The notes under the pieces were generated by a model. It did no database searches, was not told the origin of the DNA, and saw only the letters and a list, made by a program, of their open reading frames with translations. Shown here in pieces: positions 1 to 8,190 of a stretch of DNA of 64,000 nt; positions within the stretch are counted from its first letter, which is position 1, and each line of letters opens with the position of its first letter. The stretch comes from Arthrobacter sp. APC 3897. GTDB taxonomy: Bacteria; Actinomycetota; Actinomycetes; Actinomycetales; Micrococcaceae. The translations under genes were made by a program, and so were the position numbers. The stretch is from positions 1 to 64,000 of the forward strand of contig NZ_JASDDG010000029.1 in the NCBI RefSeq assembly GCF_030407495.1, read 5' to 3'.

Positions 1-717
1 GGCAATCTGGTCCGGTTCGCGTTCCGCGGCAGCACTGAACATGCGCCGGGCCACCGCCGCAGCCCCGCCGTACCAGCAGGCAGCCACCCCCATCCCGCCC
101 CAGGCAAAGCCCGGCCGCTCGAGATACCAGTTGTCTTCTCCCACCGGCCGGGCGGCTGCGCGGTCAAAATCCACCGGACCGCTGTCCACGTCCGCCAGTC
201 CGCGGCTGACCCACGTTCCCGGAACAGGTGTCACCGCAGGCTGGCCCAGGTCAACAGCGAAGGCCCGACGGCGGCCGTCGCCGGTGTGGGCAGTGACCAC
301 CGCGTAATCCAGACGCGCCGCCAGCGAGCACCAGGGCTTGCGCCCGGTCAGTTCCCACCCGCTGTCAACCGCTGTTGCCGTAACGGCCATTCCGGGGCCT
401 TCAGCGGCAAACACCCCCCAGGACCCGGGATCCGCCGGGACTCCCGCCTGGGCCAGAATGGCAAGGGCGTCCGTGTGCGGTTCAAGGGCCCGGGCCGCGG
501 TGAGATCGGCAGCGGCAACGGCGGCCAGAAGGGACCACAGTGTTTTGGTCCGGCCTGTACCGGGAAGCGGCGCCGCGCCGGCGAAGTCCCCTGCCAGTGA
601 CAGGGCTGCAGCGGCACTTCCGTGAACTGCTCCCGCTTTCCGCAGGAGGTCCTGAAAACCCGGTACCTGCTGCGCGCTGAAGGTCTGCCCGGCTGCGGGG
701 ATGGCTGAGGTCTCCAC
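1..717 (-). CDS. acyl-CoA dehydrogenase-like flavoprotein, C-terminus beyond window
   Basis: About 239 residues are visible from a GTG at 717 preceded by AAGGA six bases upstream; the frame stays open to base 1, so the C-terminus lies outside the window. The translation has the layout of an acyl-CoA dehydrogenase N-terminal and middle domain: an Ala-rich helical start, then a beta segment with GWELTGRKPWCSLAARLDYAVV, the usual place where substrate and FAD meet, and later a helix containing WGGMGVAACWYGGAA. Known members oxidise acyl-CoA thioesters with FAD, passing electrons to ETF. The N-terminal helical domain is short, so this may be a divergent member. The catalytic Glu would lie in the missing part, so activity and substrate cannot be judged. 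Confidence 0.65.
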   Translation of the reverse strand, partial: METSAIPAAGQTFSAQQVPGFQDLLRKAGAVHGSAAAALSLAGDFAGAAPLPGTGRTKTLWSLLAAVAAADLTAARALEPHTDALAILAQAGVPADPGSWGVFAAEGPGMAVTATAVDSGWELTGRKPWCSLAARLDYAVVTAHTGDGRRRAFAVDLGQPAVTPVPGTWVSRGLADVDSGPVDFDRAAARPVGEDNWYLERPGFAWGGMGVAACWYGGAAAVARRMFSAAAEREPDQIA

Positions 718-837
718 CGTGTCCTTACTCCAGGAACGGTTTCCGGCCTGTCCATGGTGCGTTGTAGAAGTTTCTCCCAGTCTGCCAGTTCCGGGGCGGG
801 GATTCTTCTTCTTCGCCCCGGGTGAACGTTCCCGCCG

Positions 838-1299
838 CTAGGCCGGGGAGGTGCGGCCCGGAACGGAGCGCGATCCGAACAGCAGGCCCAGTCCCACCAT
901 GGCAATGCCCAGGATCAGGTGAAGCCAGTTGTCGGCCGCGTTTACGGGAACAAAGTTCCCCGCGGAGTGATGCGGCACGATCAGTCCGTAGAGGAACAGC
1001 AGGAGGTAAACGATGCCGCCGGCAATGAGGTAGATCCGGGCGAGGGGGTTGGTTCTGGCCATGATCAGTCCGAGAAAGCCAAACAGCAGGTGGACGACGT
1101 TGTGCAGGACGGACACTTGGAAAATACCCAGAAGCAGCGCCTCGGACTCGGACCCCGCAAGATAAAGGACCTCGTAGTTCGAGGTGATTCCGGGAACGAA
1201 CCCCAGTGCACCGATCAGGATGAAGACCAAACCGAAATACCAGGAGGCCCGCTGCGCATTGGTGCGGCGGAGTGACCTGCCGCGGACGGGATAGGACAT
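838..1299 (-). CDS. DUF4383 family membrane protein
   Basis: A 153-residue protein with about four transmembrane helices, for example YFGLVFILIGALGFVPGI, a helix around HNVVHLLFGFLGL, one around IYLIAGGIVYLLLFLYG and a last one around WLHLILGIAMVGLGLLF. The HxxxHLLFG and WLHLILG motifs are typical of DUF4383, a family of small actinobacterial membrane proteins without a known function. The start ATG at 1299 has an excellent AAGGAGTT ribosome site; the reading frame continues upstream to 1404 but without a better start. It is divergent from the short-chain dehydrogenase and lies upstream of the acyl-CoA dehydrogenase on the same strand, with 120 bases between. Confidence 0.85.
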   Translation of the reverse strand: MSYPVRGRSLRRTNAQRASWYFGLVFILIGALGFVPGITSNYEVLYLAGSESEALLLGIFQVSVLHNVVHLLFGFLGLIMARTNPLARIYLIAGGIVYLLLFLYGLIVPHHSAGNFVPVNAADNWLHLILGIAMVGLGLLFGSRSVPGRTSPA

Positions 1300-1462
1300 T
1301 GTGAACTCCTTATGCCTTGGCGACGTGTACTGCCGGTCCGGCCGGCTGGTGCTCAACGCAAATCCCCCGGAGCGAATAATTCTCAACTGTTGCACAATCA
1401 CCAAATTATGGGAAGCATACTTAGCATCTGGAACTGAACGTCATCGAAAGGGCTCTCCCGCT

Positions 1463-2260
1463 ATGGTTTTCGCTCCCCGCACCGCAATCGTCACCGGCTC
1501 CGACTCCGGAATCGGCAGGGCCACCGCAGTAGCCCTCGCGGCAGCAGGAATGGATGTGGGCATCACCTGGCACACCGACGAGCAGGGGGCCAAGGAGACG
1601 TCGGAGGAAGTGCGCTCCCTTGGCCGAAAGTCAGTCACAGCCCGTCTGGACACCACAGACCTCCCGGGTTGCGGGCAGGTCATCGACCAGCTTGCCGCGG
1701 AGCTGGGATCACTGGATGTGTTCGTCAGCAATGCCGGCACCGGGGACGGCAAACCGTTCCTCGACCTGGATTTTCCCACCTGGATGGACACCCTCAACAC
1801 CAACCTCAACGGAGCGTTTGTCTGCCTCCAGCATGCTGCCCGGAAAATGGTGGCGTCAGGACGGGAAGGACGCCTGATTGCAGTCACCAGTGTTCACGAG
1901 ACCCAGCCGCGCGTGGGGTCGGCCGCCTACACGGCATCCAAGCACGGGCTCGGAGGCCTCATGAAGGTCATGGCCCTTGAACTTGGCCGGTACGGGATCA
2001 CCGTGAATTCGGTGGCTCCGGGCGAGATCGCCACCCCCATGACGGACCAGCATGATGATGATCCGCATCAGGCGGAGCGCCCCGGCATACCTCTGGGCCG
2101 GCCCGGCGATGCCCGCGAGATTGCCGCCGTCGTCGCCTTCCTCGCGTCTCCGGCCGCCAGTTACGTCACTGGCGCCTCCTGGCCCGTTGACGGCGGGATG
2201 CTGCAGATGGGGCCGCAGGGCGGCTCGCACATTGTGTCCACCGACTGGCTGGAGGCCTGA
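1463..2260 (+). CDS. SDR family NAD(P)-dependent oxidoreductase
   Basis: A 265-residue classical short-chain dehydrogenase/reductase. Visible signatures: nucleotide-binding TGSDSGIG at residues 11-18, NAG at 90-92, catalytic Ser143, Tyr156 and Lys160 (YTASK), and the C-terminal VDGG near 242-245. Substrate is not predictable; members reduce or oxidise carbonyl/hydroxyl groups with NAD(P)(H). I chose ATG 1463 because the domain begins right after it; the open frame reaches 1301 but the added residues look unrelated and AAAGGG lies upstream of 1463. It is followed after two bases by an FAD/Rieske oxidoreductase on the same strand, so the two are probably co-translated and may act together in redox or stress metabolism. 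Confidence 0.85.
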   Translation: MVFAPRTAIVTGSDSGIGRATAVALAAAGMDVGITWHTDEQGAKETSEEVRSLGRKSVTARLDTTDLPGCGQVIDQLAAELGSLDVFVSNAGTGDGKPFLDLDFPTWMDTLNTNLNGAFVCLQHAARKMVASGREGRLIAVTSVHETQPRVGSAAYTASKHGLGGLMKVMALELGRYGITVNSVAPGEIATPMTDQHDDDPHQAERPGIPLGRPGDAREIAAVVAFLASPAASYVTGASWPVDGGMLQMGPQGGSHIVSTDWLEA

Positions 2261-2262
2261 GG

Positions 2263-3747
2263 ATGGAAAGCCTGTGGCTGTCCACCGCCCCGCCCATTCC
2301 CTCGGATTCTTTTATTCCGTCGGAGGAATATGACGTTGTGGTGGCCGGTGCCGGCCTGACCGGGCTTGCGTCCGCGTTGTTTCTGGCCCGCCGCGGCCAG
2401 AAGGTTGCGGTACTGGAAGCCAGGCAGGTTGGAGCAGTGACCTCGGGAAACACGACGGCAAAAGTCTCACTGCTCCAAGGTCTCCAGCTCTCCGGCATCG
2501 CCTCCCATCATGGAGCCGACGCCGTCCGCGACTATGTGAACGCCAACCGCGCAGGCCAGGACTGGCTGCTCCGGTTCTGCCGTGATCACGGAGTGGACCA
2601 TGACATCCGGACTGCCTACACCTATGCTCTCAGCGAGAAGGGCAGGCAGAGCCTGGATTCTGAGTTTTCGGCGGCCACTGCGGCCGGTCTCTCACCGCAG
2701 ATGACACGGGAAACCGAACTTCCGTTTGAGGTCTCCGGCGCCCTTGAGCTGTCCGGCCAGGCGCAGATCCATCCCCTGCAGGCATTGGCAGCGCTGGCCG
2801 CGGAACTGCGGACGGCAGGCGGAACCCTGATCCAGGGAACCCGGGTCACGGGAGCAGGAAAGGCGGCGGACAACCGGGTACGCATCCTGACTCCTTCCGG
2901 TTCCGTGTCGGCACGCCATCTTATTCTGGCCACCGGCATACCAATTCTGGACCGCGGCGGTTACTTCGCCCGGCTTCTGCCGCTGCGTTCCTACGCAATG
3001 GCCCATCCCGTCCGCGGCGCGGTTCCGGAGGGGATGTATCTATCCGTTGACTCCCCCTCACGGTCCCTGCGCACCGCACGGGCCGGCGGAACGGATTACC
3101 TCATCTCCGGCGGGAACGGCCACACCGTCGGACGCCACGAGCATCCGCAGTCACTGGTGGATGACCTGTCCCGGTGGACCACGGACAATTTTGCGGTGGC
3201 GGACCCCACCTATGCGTGGTCCGCCCAGGACTACGCGCCCGCCTCCGGGGTGCCTTATGTGGGGCAGGTCCCCTTTGGCGACGGCAGCATCTTTGCCGCC
3301 ACCGGCTTCAATAAATGGGGCATGACCAACGCGGTTGCCGCCGCCCTGGCGATCAGCCAGGCAATTGCCCCGGCGGCAGAAAGCGACGCCGCGCAAAACT
3401 GGTACCAGCCGAAGCTTTCCTCCCGCGACGTTCTTACCGCTGTCCGGGACAACGCGGAAGTGGGACTTGAAATGCTGGCCGGCTGGGCCTCATCGCTGGC
3501 GGGAACAGACGAGTCCGCCCCGCCCGAGGGCCAGGGAAAGGTGGTGCGCAAAAACCTGAAACCTGTAGGCATCTGCACCGTGGACGGCAAAACTTCCAAA
3601 GTCTCTGCGGTTTGTCCGCATCTGGGCGGCGTCCTGTCCTGGAACGACGCCGAGGCATCCTGGGACTGCCCCCTGCACGGTTCACGGTTCACAGCGGACG
3701 GAATGCTGCTGGAGGGCCCGGCGGTCCGGGGGCTGGACCGCGGCTGA
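2263..3747 (+). CDS. FAD-dependent oxidoreductase with C-terminal Rieske [2Fe-2S] domain
   Basis: A 494-residue protein of the DAO-type FAD oxidoreductase family fused to a Rieske domain. The dinucleotide-binding loop GAGLTG lies at residues 29-34, followed by an acidic residue after the second strand (VLEAR). The Rieske ligands are Cys451, His453 (CPHLGG), Cys469 and His472 (CPLHGS). Such fusions are found in actinobacteria, often near stress genes; the natural substrate is unknown. The ATG is only two bases after the stop of the dehydrogenase gene, so translation is probably coupled. The C-terminal tail after the second ligand pair is short but includes the usual GPAVRGL closing strand, so the domain looks complete. 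Confidence 0.88.
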   Translation: MESLWLSTAPPIPSDSFIPSEEYDVVVAGAGLTGLASALFLARRGQKVAVLEARQVGAVTSGNTTAKVSLLQGLQLSGIASHHGADAVRDYVNANRAGQDWLLRFCRDHGVDHDIRTAYTYALSEKGRQSLDSEFSAATAAGLSPQMTRETELPFEVSGALELSGQAQIHPLQALAALAAELRTAGGTLIQGTRVTGAGKAADNRVRILTPSGSVSARHLILATGIPILDRGGYFARLLPLRSYAMAHPVRGAVPEGMYLSVDSPSRSLRTARAGGTDYLISGGNGHTVGRHEHPQSLVDDLSRWTTDNFAVADPTYAWSAQDYAPASGVPYVGQVPFGDGSIFAATGFNKWGMTNAVAAALAISQAIAPAAESDAAQNWYQPKLSSRDVLTAVRDNAEVGLEMLAGWASSLAGTDESAPPEGQGKVVRKNLKPVGICTVDGKTSKVSAVCPHLGGVLSWNDAEASWDCPLHGSRFTADGMLLEGPAVRGLDRG

Positions 3748-3770
3748 TGCCTCAGCCCCCGGATACGGAG

Positions 3771-4334
3771 CTAGAACCCTGCCCGCGGGCCGCCTGATTC
3801 GGGATCATCCATGGCGGGATCCGCCTCCGGCGCCGCCGCCAGGGAGGAGGTTGACGTTGCGGGCTCATCGGGAGCCGCGGGCGGGGCGTCAACGTTTCCC
3901 CGCCAGGAACCCGTTGAAGCACCCTGCGCCTCGATGAACTCCTTGAAGGCCTTGAGATCGGATTTGACCTGCCGGTCATCTGCCCCGACTACGGAGCCCA
4001 CCTTTTCAATGAAGGTTTCCGGATCCCAGTCCAGCTGCACGGTAACCCGGGTTTCCGCATCACCCAGCCGGTGAAAGGTCACCACCCCGGCGTGGGTGGT
4101 TCCGTCCGTACTCTTCCAGGCAACCCGCTCGTCCGGATGCTGCTCAGTGATTTCAGTATCGAAAACCCGCTCCACTCCGCCAATCTTCGTAACCCAATGG
4201 TTCTCGGTCTCCGAAGTCTGCGTAATGGACTCAACTCCACCCATAAACTGGGGAAATGATTCAAACTGGGTCCACTGGTTGTAAGCCGTGGACACCGGAA
4301 CTGCTACGTCAATGGACTCTTCTACGGTGGTCAT
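3771..4334 (-). CDS. SRPBCC family protein with disordered tail
   Basis: A 187-residue protein. Residues 1 to about 140 form an SRPBCC (START/Bet v 1-like) domain: the opening strand TTVEESIDVAVPVSTAYNQW, the FPQFM motif and the closing helix DLKAFKEFIEAQG are characteristic of the polyketide-cyclase-like subgroup that binds hydrophobic ligands. The last 45 residues are rich in Ala, Pro, Glu and Asp and look disordered. The function is unknown. It is convergent with the upstream FAD/Rieske gene and divergent from dps, with about 200 bases of shared upstream DNA. The C-terminal tail PESGGPRAGF is unremarkable. Confidence 0.8.
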   Translation of the reverse strand: MTTVEESIDVAVPVSTAYNQWTQFESFPQFMGGVESITQTSETENHWVTKIGGVERVFDTEITEQHPDERVAWKSTDGTTHAGVVTFHRLGDAETRVTVQLDWDPETFIEKVGSVVGADDRQVKSDLKAFKEFIEAQGASTGSWRGNVDAPPAAPDEPATSTSSLAAAPEADPAMDDPESGGPRAGF

Positions 4335-4429
4335 GCGGGTCCCTTCGATAGGCGGTTTGTTCCGGCTGGAAGCGATAATTCCACTCCGGGCCCTTCACGC
4401 TACCGAACGGACCCACCGACTTCAAGGAG

Positions 4430-4446
4430 AAGGTAAGCTTACTTAG
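4430..4446. promoter_or_regulatory. palindrome upstream of dps, possible metal-regulator operator
   Basis: The centre GTAAGCTTAC is a perfect 10-bp palindrome, extended to AAGGTAAGCTTACTT with one imperfect pair. The flanks resemble the AGGTAAG arms of DtxR/IdeR iron boxes, but the spacing between arms is one base shorter than the usual 19-bp box. It lies about 90 bases upstream of dps and could serve either divergent gene. This is an inference from sequence likeness. Confidence 0.3.
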
Positions 4447-4534
4447 GTTGGCGGCTGCGGCAAGGGTCCCACACCGGAAACCCGGCGCATGCAGCTGTCC
4501 TTCGTCACCAGATTTCGTCAACATTGGAGGAAAC

Positions 4535-5032
4535 GTGAAGGCATCCAAAGAACTGACCACCAATCTGCAGGCCGTCCTCGTAGACCTCATTGAGCTGCAC
4601 CTGCAGGGCAAGCAGGCACACTGGAACGTTGTGGGCAAGAACTTCCGCGACCTCCACCTGCAGCTCGATGAAATCATCGAGGATGCCCGCCTCTTCGCGG
4701 ACGAACTCGCCGAGCGCATGCGCGCACTGGGCGCCATCCCCGACGGCCGAAGTGTTGCCGTGGCCGAGGGCACCTCGCTGGCTCCGTTCCCCTCCGGCCT
4801 CGTGGACACCAAGGACACGGTCACCCTGACGGTTGCCATGCTCAACGCAGCCGTGGGCACCATGCGGGAAGTGCATGACCAGGTGGATGAGGAAGATCCC
4901 ACCACCGCTGACATCCTGCACGGCTTCATCGGCAAGCTTGAGCAGTACGCCTGGATGGTTGATGCCGAAAATATCCTGCCCACCGCCACGGTGGTTACCC
5001 CCGAAGACGCAAATACGGAGCCGACCGTCTAA
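4535..5032 (+). CDS. dps: Dps family ferroxidase/DNA-protection protein
   Basis: A 165-residue ferritin-like Dps protein. The inter-subunit ferroxidase ligands are all present with the usual spacing: His29 (KQAHWN), His41, Asp45, Asp56 and Glu60 (ADELAER). Dps dodecamers oxidise Fe2+ with hydrogen peroxide and store it as ferric mineral, protecting DNA. I chose GTG at 4535 because TTGGAGG lies just upstream and the family begins here; an in-frame ATG at 4448 would add 29 unrelated residues. A strong terminator follows. A palindrome upstream may be a metal-responsive operator. The N-terminus is short, without the Lys-rich tail that E. coli Dps uses to bind DNA, so DNA binding is uncertain. Confidence 0.92.
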   Translation: MKASKELTTNLQAVLVDLIELHLQGKQAHWNVVGKNFRDLHLQLDEIIEDARLFADELAERMRALGAIPDGRSVAVAEGTSLAPFPSGLVDTKDTVTLTVAMLNAAVGTMREVHDQVDEEDPTTADILHGFIGKLEQYAWMVDAENILPTATVVTPEDANTEPTV

Positions 5033-5045
5033 CCAGGCCTCTCCC

Positions 5046-5080
5046 GCGGCCGGTTCCTCCCTCGCGGAGGAGCCGGCCGC
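5046..5080 (+). terminator. Rho-independent terminator after dps
   Basis: A 15-bp stem with one G-T wobble (GCGGCCGGTTCCTCC with GGAGGAGCCGGCCGC), a five-base loop and a downstream TGCTGTTTT tract, 14 bases after the dps stop. Confidence 0.8.
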
Positions 5081-5129
5081 TGCTGTTTTCCGGAGCCCCT
5101 CCTGCGCATGAAGGCCGGGGCCGGCAGGC

Positions 5130-5837
5130 TCAGGCCACTGCCGTCCGGACTTCTTCCAGCAGCGCCGCCATCTGCCTCATCGCCTCATCCGCGTCGCCGC
5201 CGGCCACCGCCCCGGCTACGAGCTCGTGGCCCCGCAGAGCCACCTCCCGCGGATGATCGGGCATGCGGCCCTGGTGCGTGCGCCCGGTCAGGACTTCCGC
5301 CACCACCTCATCAAGCGAAGCAAACATTTCGTTGCCGCTGGCGCGCAGCAGCAGGGTGTGGAAGGCAATGTCTGCGGCGAGAAACTCTTCCAGCTCGCCT
5401 GCTTCTCCGAGCACCCGCATGCGTGCCGCCAGTTCCACCAGCGTTGAACGCTGCGTGTTTCCGGCATGCCGGGCGGCACCGGCAGCCGCCATGGGCTCCA
5501 CCGCCACGCGCAGTTCAGTCAGTGTCCGGAACTGGCCGTCCCTGCCGGGGCCGCTCAGACGCCAGCGGATAATGCGCGAATCGAAAACATTCCAGTGGGA
5601 GGGGTCCTGGACAACAATGCCAATACGGCGTTTGGAATACACCAGGTTCATGGATTCGAGGATCCGCATGCAATCCCGCACCACGGTCCGCGAGACACCA
5701 AACTGCTCCTGCAGCCCTTCCAGCGTCAGCCGGTCTCCGGGTCGAAGCTCGCCGGCCACGATCTCCGCTCCGATGGCGTCGATAATTGCCCCGTTCAGAA
5801 CCGCTGCCGCCGCCCGCGGAGCCTCCCTGGTGTCCAC
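5130..5837 (-). CDS. FCD-domain GntR family regulator, probable gluconate repressor
   Basis: A 235-residue regulator. Residues 15-78 form the GntR winged helix-turn-helix (LTLEGLQEQFGVSRTVVRDC), and about 95-225 an FCD effector domain with the metal-binding-type DIAFHTLLLRASGN motif. Relatives repress sugar-acid catabolic operons and release DNA when the acid or its phosphate binds. I set the start at GTG 5837, behind AGGGGAA; the frame is open much further upstream but runs antisense through the gluconokinase gene and is not credible. It is divergent from gntK-gntP, which fits a local repressor, and a 17-bp palindrome lies between them. Confidence 0.85.
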   Translation of the reverse strand: MDTREAPRAAAAVLNGAIIDAIGAEIVAGELRPGDRLTLEGLQEQFGVSRTVVRDCMRILESMNLVYSKRRIGIVVQDPSHWNVFDSRIIRWRLSGPGRDGQFRTLTELRVAVEPMAAAGAARHAGNTQRSTLVELAARMRVLGEAGELEEFLAADIAFHTLLLRASGNEMFASLDEVVAEVLTGRTHQGRMPDHPREVALRGHELVAGAVAGGDADEAMRQMAALLEEVRTAVA

Positions 5838-5976
5838 GCTGTTCCCCTGACTATCAAAACGTGCAATGTTGATTCGGATTTCGAAACGGGTGCCTCGACT
5901 CAGCCAGAGCGAGGCCCGGCAACGGCGGTGACCGAAATCAGCGCTGAACCAGCCTAGCGCGGCATTGGTGTCATCA

Positions 5977-5993
5977 ATCACTTGTATGGTGAT
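5977..5993. promoter_or_regulatory. candidate GntR operator
   Basis: An inverted repeat ATCAC-N7-GTGAT with centre TTGTATG lies between the divergent GntR regulator and gntK. Operators of FCD-type GntR proteins are commonly short palindromes around TTGTATAC-like cores, so this is the best operator candidate; binding is inferred. Confidence 0.5.
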
Positions 5994-6063
5994 ACCTTTG
6001 TCCTGCAGATCACTTCGGAGGGGCCAGCCCGCCTCCGGCGACAAAGACGTCCAAAGGAGAAAC

Positions 6064-6582
6064 ATGAGCCCCGCCCCGCAGCACCTGGTCATTATGGGTG
6101 TGTCCGGTTCAGGCAAGACCACCATCTCCACTCTTCTTTCAGAGCATTTGGGCTGGATTGCGGCTGAAGCGGACGAGTTCCATTCCGAGGCCAATATTGC
6201 CAAGATGGCGTCCGGCGTCCCGCTGACCGACGAGGACCGCTGGCCCTGGCTGGAGTCCATCCGGGGCTGGATGGATACGCAGGCAGACAACGGACGGTCC
6301 ACCATCGTCACCTGTTCCGCGCTGAAGCGTGTGTACCGGGATGTCCTGGCCTCCGCTTCCGGACAACTGCACTTTATCCATCTCAACGGTGACGCCGAAG
6401 TGCTGCGTGAGCGCATGAAGACGCGCAGCGGCCATTTCATGCCCGCGTCGCTGCTGCCCTCCCAGATCAACACCCTGGAACCGCTGGCTGAGGATGAACC
6501 CGGGATCGTCATCGACATCCTCCGCTCCCCCGCAGAAATTGCCGCAGACATCGTCAACCGCCTCGATCTGCCCGCGAACTGA
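6064..6582 (+). CDS. gntK: gluconokinase
   Basis: A 172-residue P-loop kinase of the gluconokinase (GntK/IdnK) family. The Walker A loop GVSGSGKTT is at residues 12-20, followed by the family motifs EADEFHS, which contacts gluconate, and ALKRVYRD. It phosphorylates D-gluconate to 6-phosphogluconate with ATP in the cytoplasm; the product can enter the pentose phosphate pathway, and a gnd gene lies at 36.7 kb in this window. ATG 6064 is preceded by AAAGGAG. The gene sits 68 bases upstream of gntP and is divergent from the GntR regulator, forming a standard uptake-and-phosphorylation unit. Confidence 0.93.
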   Translation: MSPAPQHLVIMGVSGSGKTTISTLLSEHLGWIAAEADEFHSEANIAKMASGVPLTDEDRWPWLESIRGWMDTQADNGRSTIVTCSALKRVYRDVLASASGQLHFIHLNGDAEVLRERMKTRSGHFMPASLLPSQINTLEPLAEDEPGIVIDILRSPAEIAADIVNRLDLPAN

Positions 6583-6650
6583 TCCCCGCTTCGGCGCCTT
6601 GCGCCGCAGCCACGTCCACCAGTCACTCATTTAGTAACGGAGCTAAACCC

Positions 6651-8051
6651 ATGACAATTGAAGGCTGGTCCCAAACCCTCGGTGCGGGCCCCCTCCTCCT
6701 GATCGCCGCCGGAGCCATTGCGCTGCTGCTGTTCCTGATTCTGAAGCTGCGCCTGCACGCTTTCGTATCCCTGATCCTGGTCAGCCTGCTGACTGCTTTT
6801 GCCACCGGCATTCCCACCGGGAGCGTAGTCACCGTCCTGACCGGCAGCTTCGGTTCAACGCTGGCAACGGTTGCCCTGCTGGTGGGGCTGGGGGCCATGC
6901 TCGGCCGCGTGGTGGAAACCAGCGGCGGCGCCAAGGTCCTGGCCGAAACACTCATTCGGGTCTTCGGTGAAAAGCGCGCACCTTTCGCGCTCGGCATCGC
7001 CTCCCTGATCTTCGGATTCCCCATCTTCTTCGACGCCGGCCTGGTGGTCATGCTGCCGGTGATCTTCTCCGTGGCCCGCCGGTTGGGCGGAGGCGTGCTA
7101 CGTTACGGCCTGCCGGCCGCCGGCGCTTTCTCGGTCATGCACATCTTCGTGCCGCCGCATCCGGGTCCGGTCACCGCCTCCGGCTTCTTCGAAGCCAACA
7201 TCGGCGTCGTGCTTATCCTTGGCCTCATCATTGCGCTGCCCACCTGGTACCTCACGTCCTACCTCTTTGGCCTCTGGGCCGGAAAGAAGTTTGTGCTGCC
7301 GGTTCCCGCCATCCTGGGCGAGATCAATGAAGATGACGTGAAGAACCCGCCCAAGTTCGGCACCGTGGTTGCCGTCCTGCTGCTCCCGCTGATCCTGATC
7401 TTCCTGAACACGGGGCTGAACACCCTCTCCTCCGCCGGCATTGTGTCCGAGCAGGCATCCGAGCAGCCCTGGTACGCCCTGCTGCGCACCCTCGGTGAAA
7501 CACCGGTGGCGCTGCTGATCTCACTGCTCGTTGCCTCCGTGGTCCTGGGCACCCGCCGCGGCGAATCCAAGAGTGCCATCGAAAAGGTGCTGGAATCCTC
7601 CCTGGGCCCGGTCTGCTCGGTCATCCTGATCACCGGCGCCGGCGGCATGTTCGGCGGTGTCCTGCGCACCTCGGGCATCGGCGACGCCCTGGGATCGACC
7701 CTTAGCGATCTGGGCGTACCGCTGATCCTGGCCGGCTTCCTGATCGCCGCCATCCTGCGCATCGCCCAGGGCTCAGCCACTGTGGCCCTGACCACCGCGG
7801 CCGCGCTGGTCTCTCCCGGAGTCCTCGACGCCGGCTACAACAGCGTCCAGATTGCCGCCATGGTGCTGGCCGTTGCCGCGGGTTCAGTGGTGGTCAGCCA
7901 CGTCAATGACTCCGGCTTCTGGCTGGTGGGCCGCTTCATGGGCATGGACGTGAAAACGACGCTGAAAACCTGGACCGTACTGGAAACACTGATCGGCGTC
8001 ATGGGGTTTGCCCTCGCAGCGCTGGCCTTCGGTCTGGCTTCCCTGGTCTAA
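6651..8051 (+). CDS. gntP: GntP family gluconate:H+ symporter
   Basis: A 466-residue permease with about 12-14 hydrophobic helices. Family signatures include FPIFFDAGLVVMLPVIF, the HIFVPPHPGPVTAS segment and SHVNDSGFWLVG near the C-terminus, all typical of GntP transporters that import gluconate with protons. Length matches the family (about 450). It follows gntK on the same strand and is closed by a long hairpin terminator, so gntK-gntP forms one operon. Confidence 0.92.
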   Translation: MTIEGWSQTLGAGPLLLIAAGAIALLLFLILKLRLHAFVSLILVSLLTAFATGIPTGSVVTVLTGSFGSTLATVALLVGLGAMLGRVVETSGGAKVLAETLIRVFGEKRAPFALGIASLIFGFPIFFDAGLVVMLPVIFSVARRLGGGVLRYGLPAAGAFSVMHIFVPPHPGPVTASGFFEANIGVVLILGLIIALPTWYLTSYLFGLWAGKKFVLPVPAILGEINEDDVKNPPKFGTVVAVLLLPLILIFLNTGLNTLSSAGIVSEQASEQPWYALLRTLGETPVALLISLLVASVVLGTRRGESKSAIEKVLESSLGPVCSVILITGAGGMFGGVLRTSGIGDALGSTLSDLGVPLILAGFLIAAILRIAQGSATVALTTAAALVSPGVLDAGYNSVQIAAMVLAVAAGSVVVSHVNDSGFWLVGRFMGMDVKTTLKTWTVLETLIGVMGFALAALAFGLASLV

Positions 8052-8059
8052 ACCACCGC

Positions 8060-8103
8060 ACGACGACGGCGGGGCACCTTCGCGGGTGCCCCGCCGTCGT
8101 CGT
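8060..8103 (+). terminator. Rho-independent terminator after gntP
   Basis: A perfect 19-bp GC-rich stem (ACGACGACGGCGGGGCACC and its complement) with a six-base loop TTCGCG, nine bases after the gntP stop. There is no strong T tract. Confidence 0.75.
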
Positions 8104-8190
8104 GTCCGCAGTGTCAGTAGCACGTGAAAACATGAGAAGTTACGAATTTTTCGGTGCTCACCACCGCCCTAGGGAAGGACCCCACGCACC

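Noticed and set aside
5838-6626. Long N-terminal extension of the GntR frame on the minus strand
   Set aside because: It runs antisense through the whole gluconokinase gene, has low-complexity Ser/Arg/Pro content and no family match; the GntR domain starts properly at 5837.
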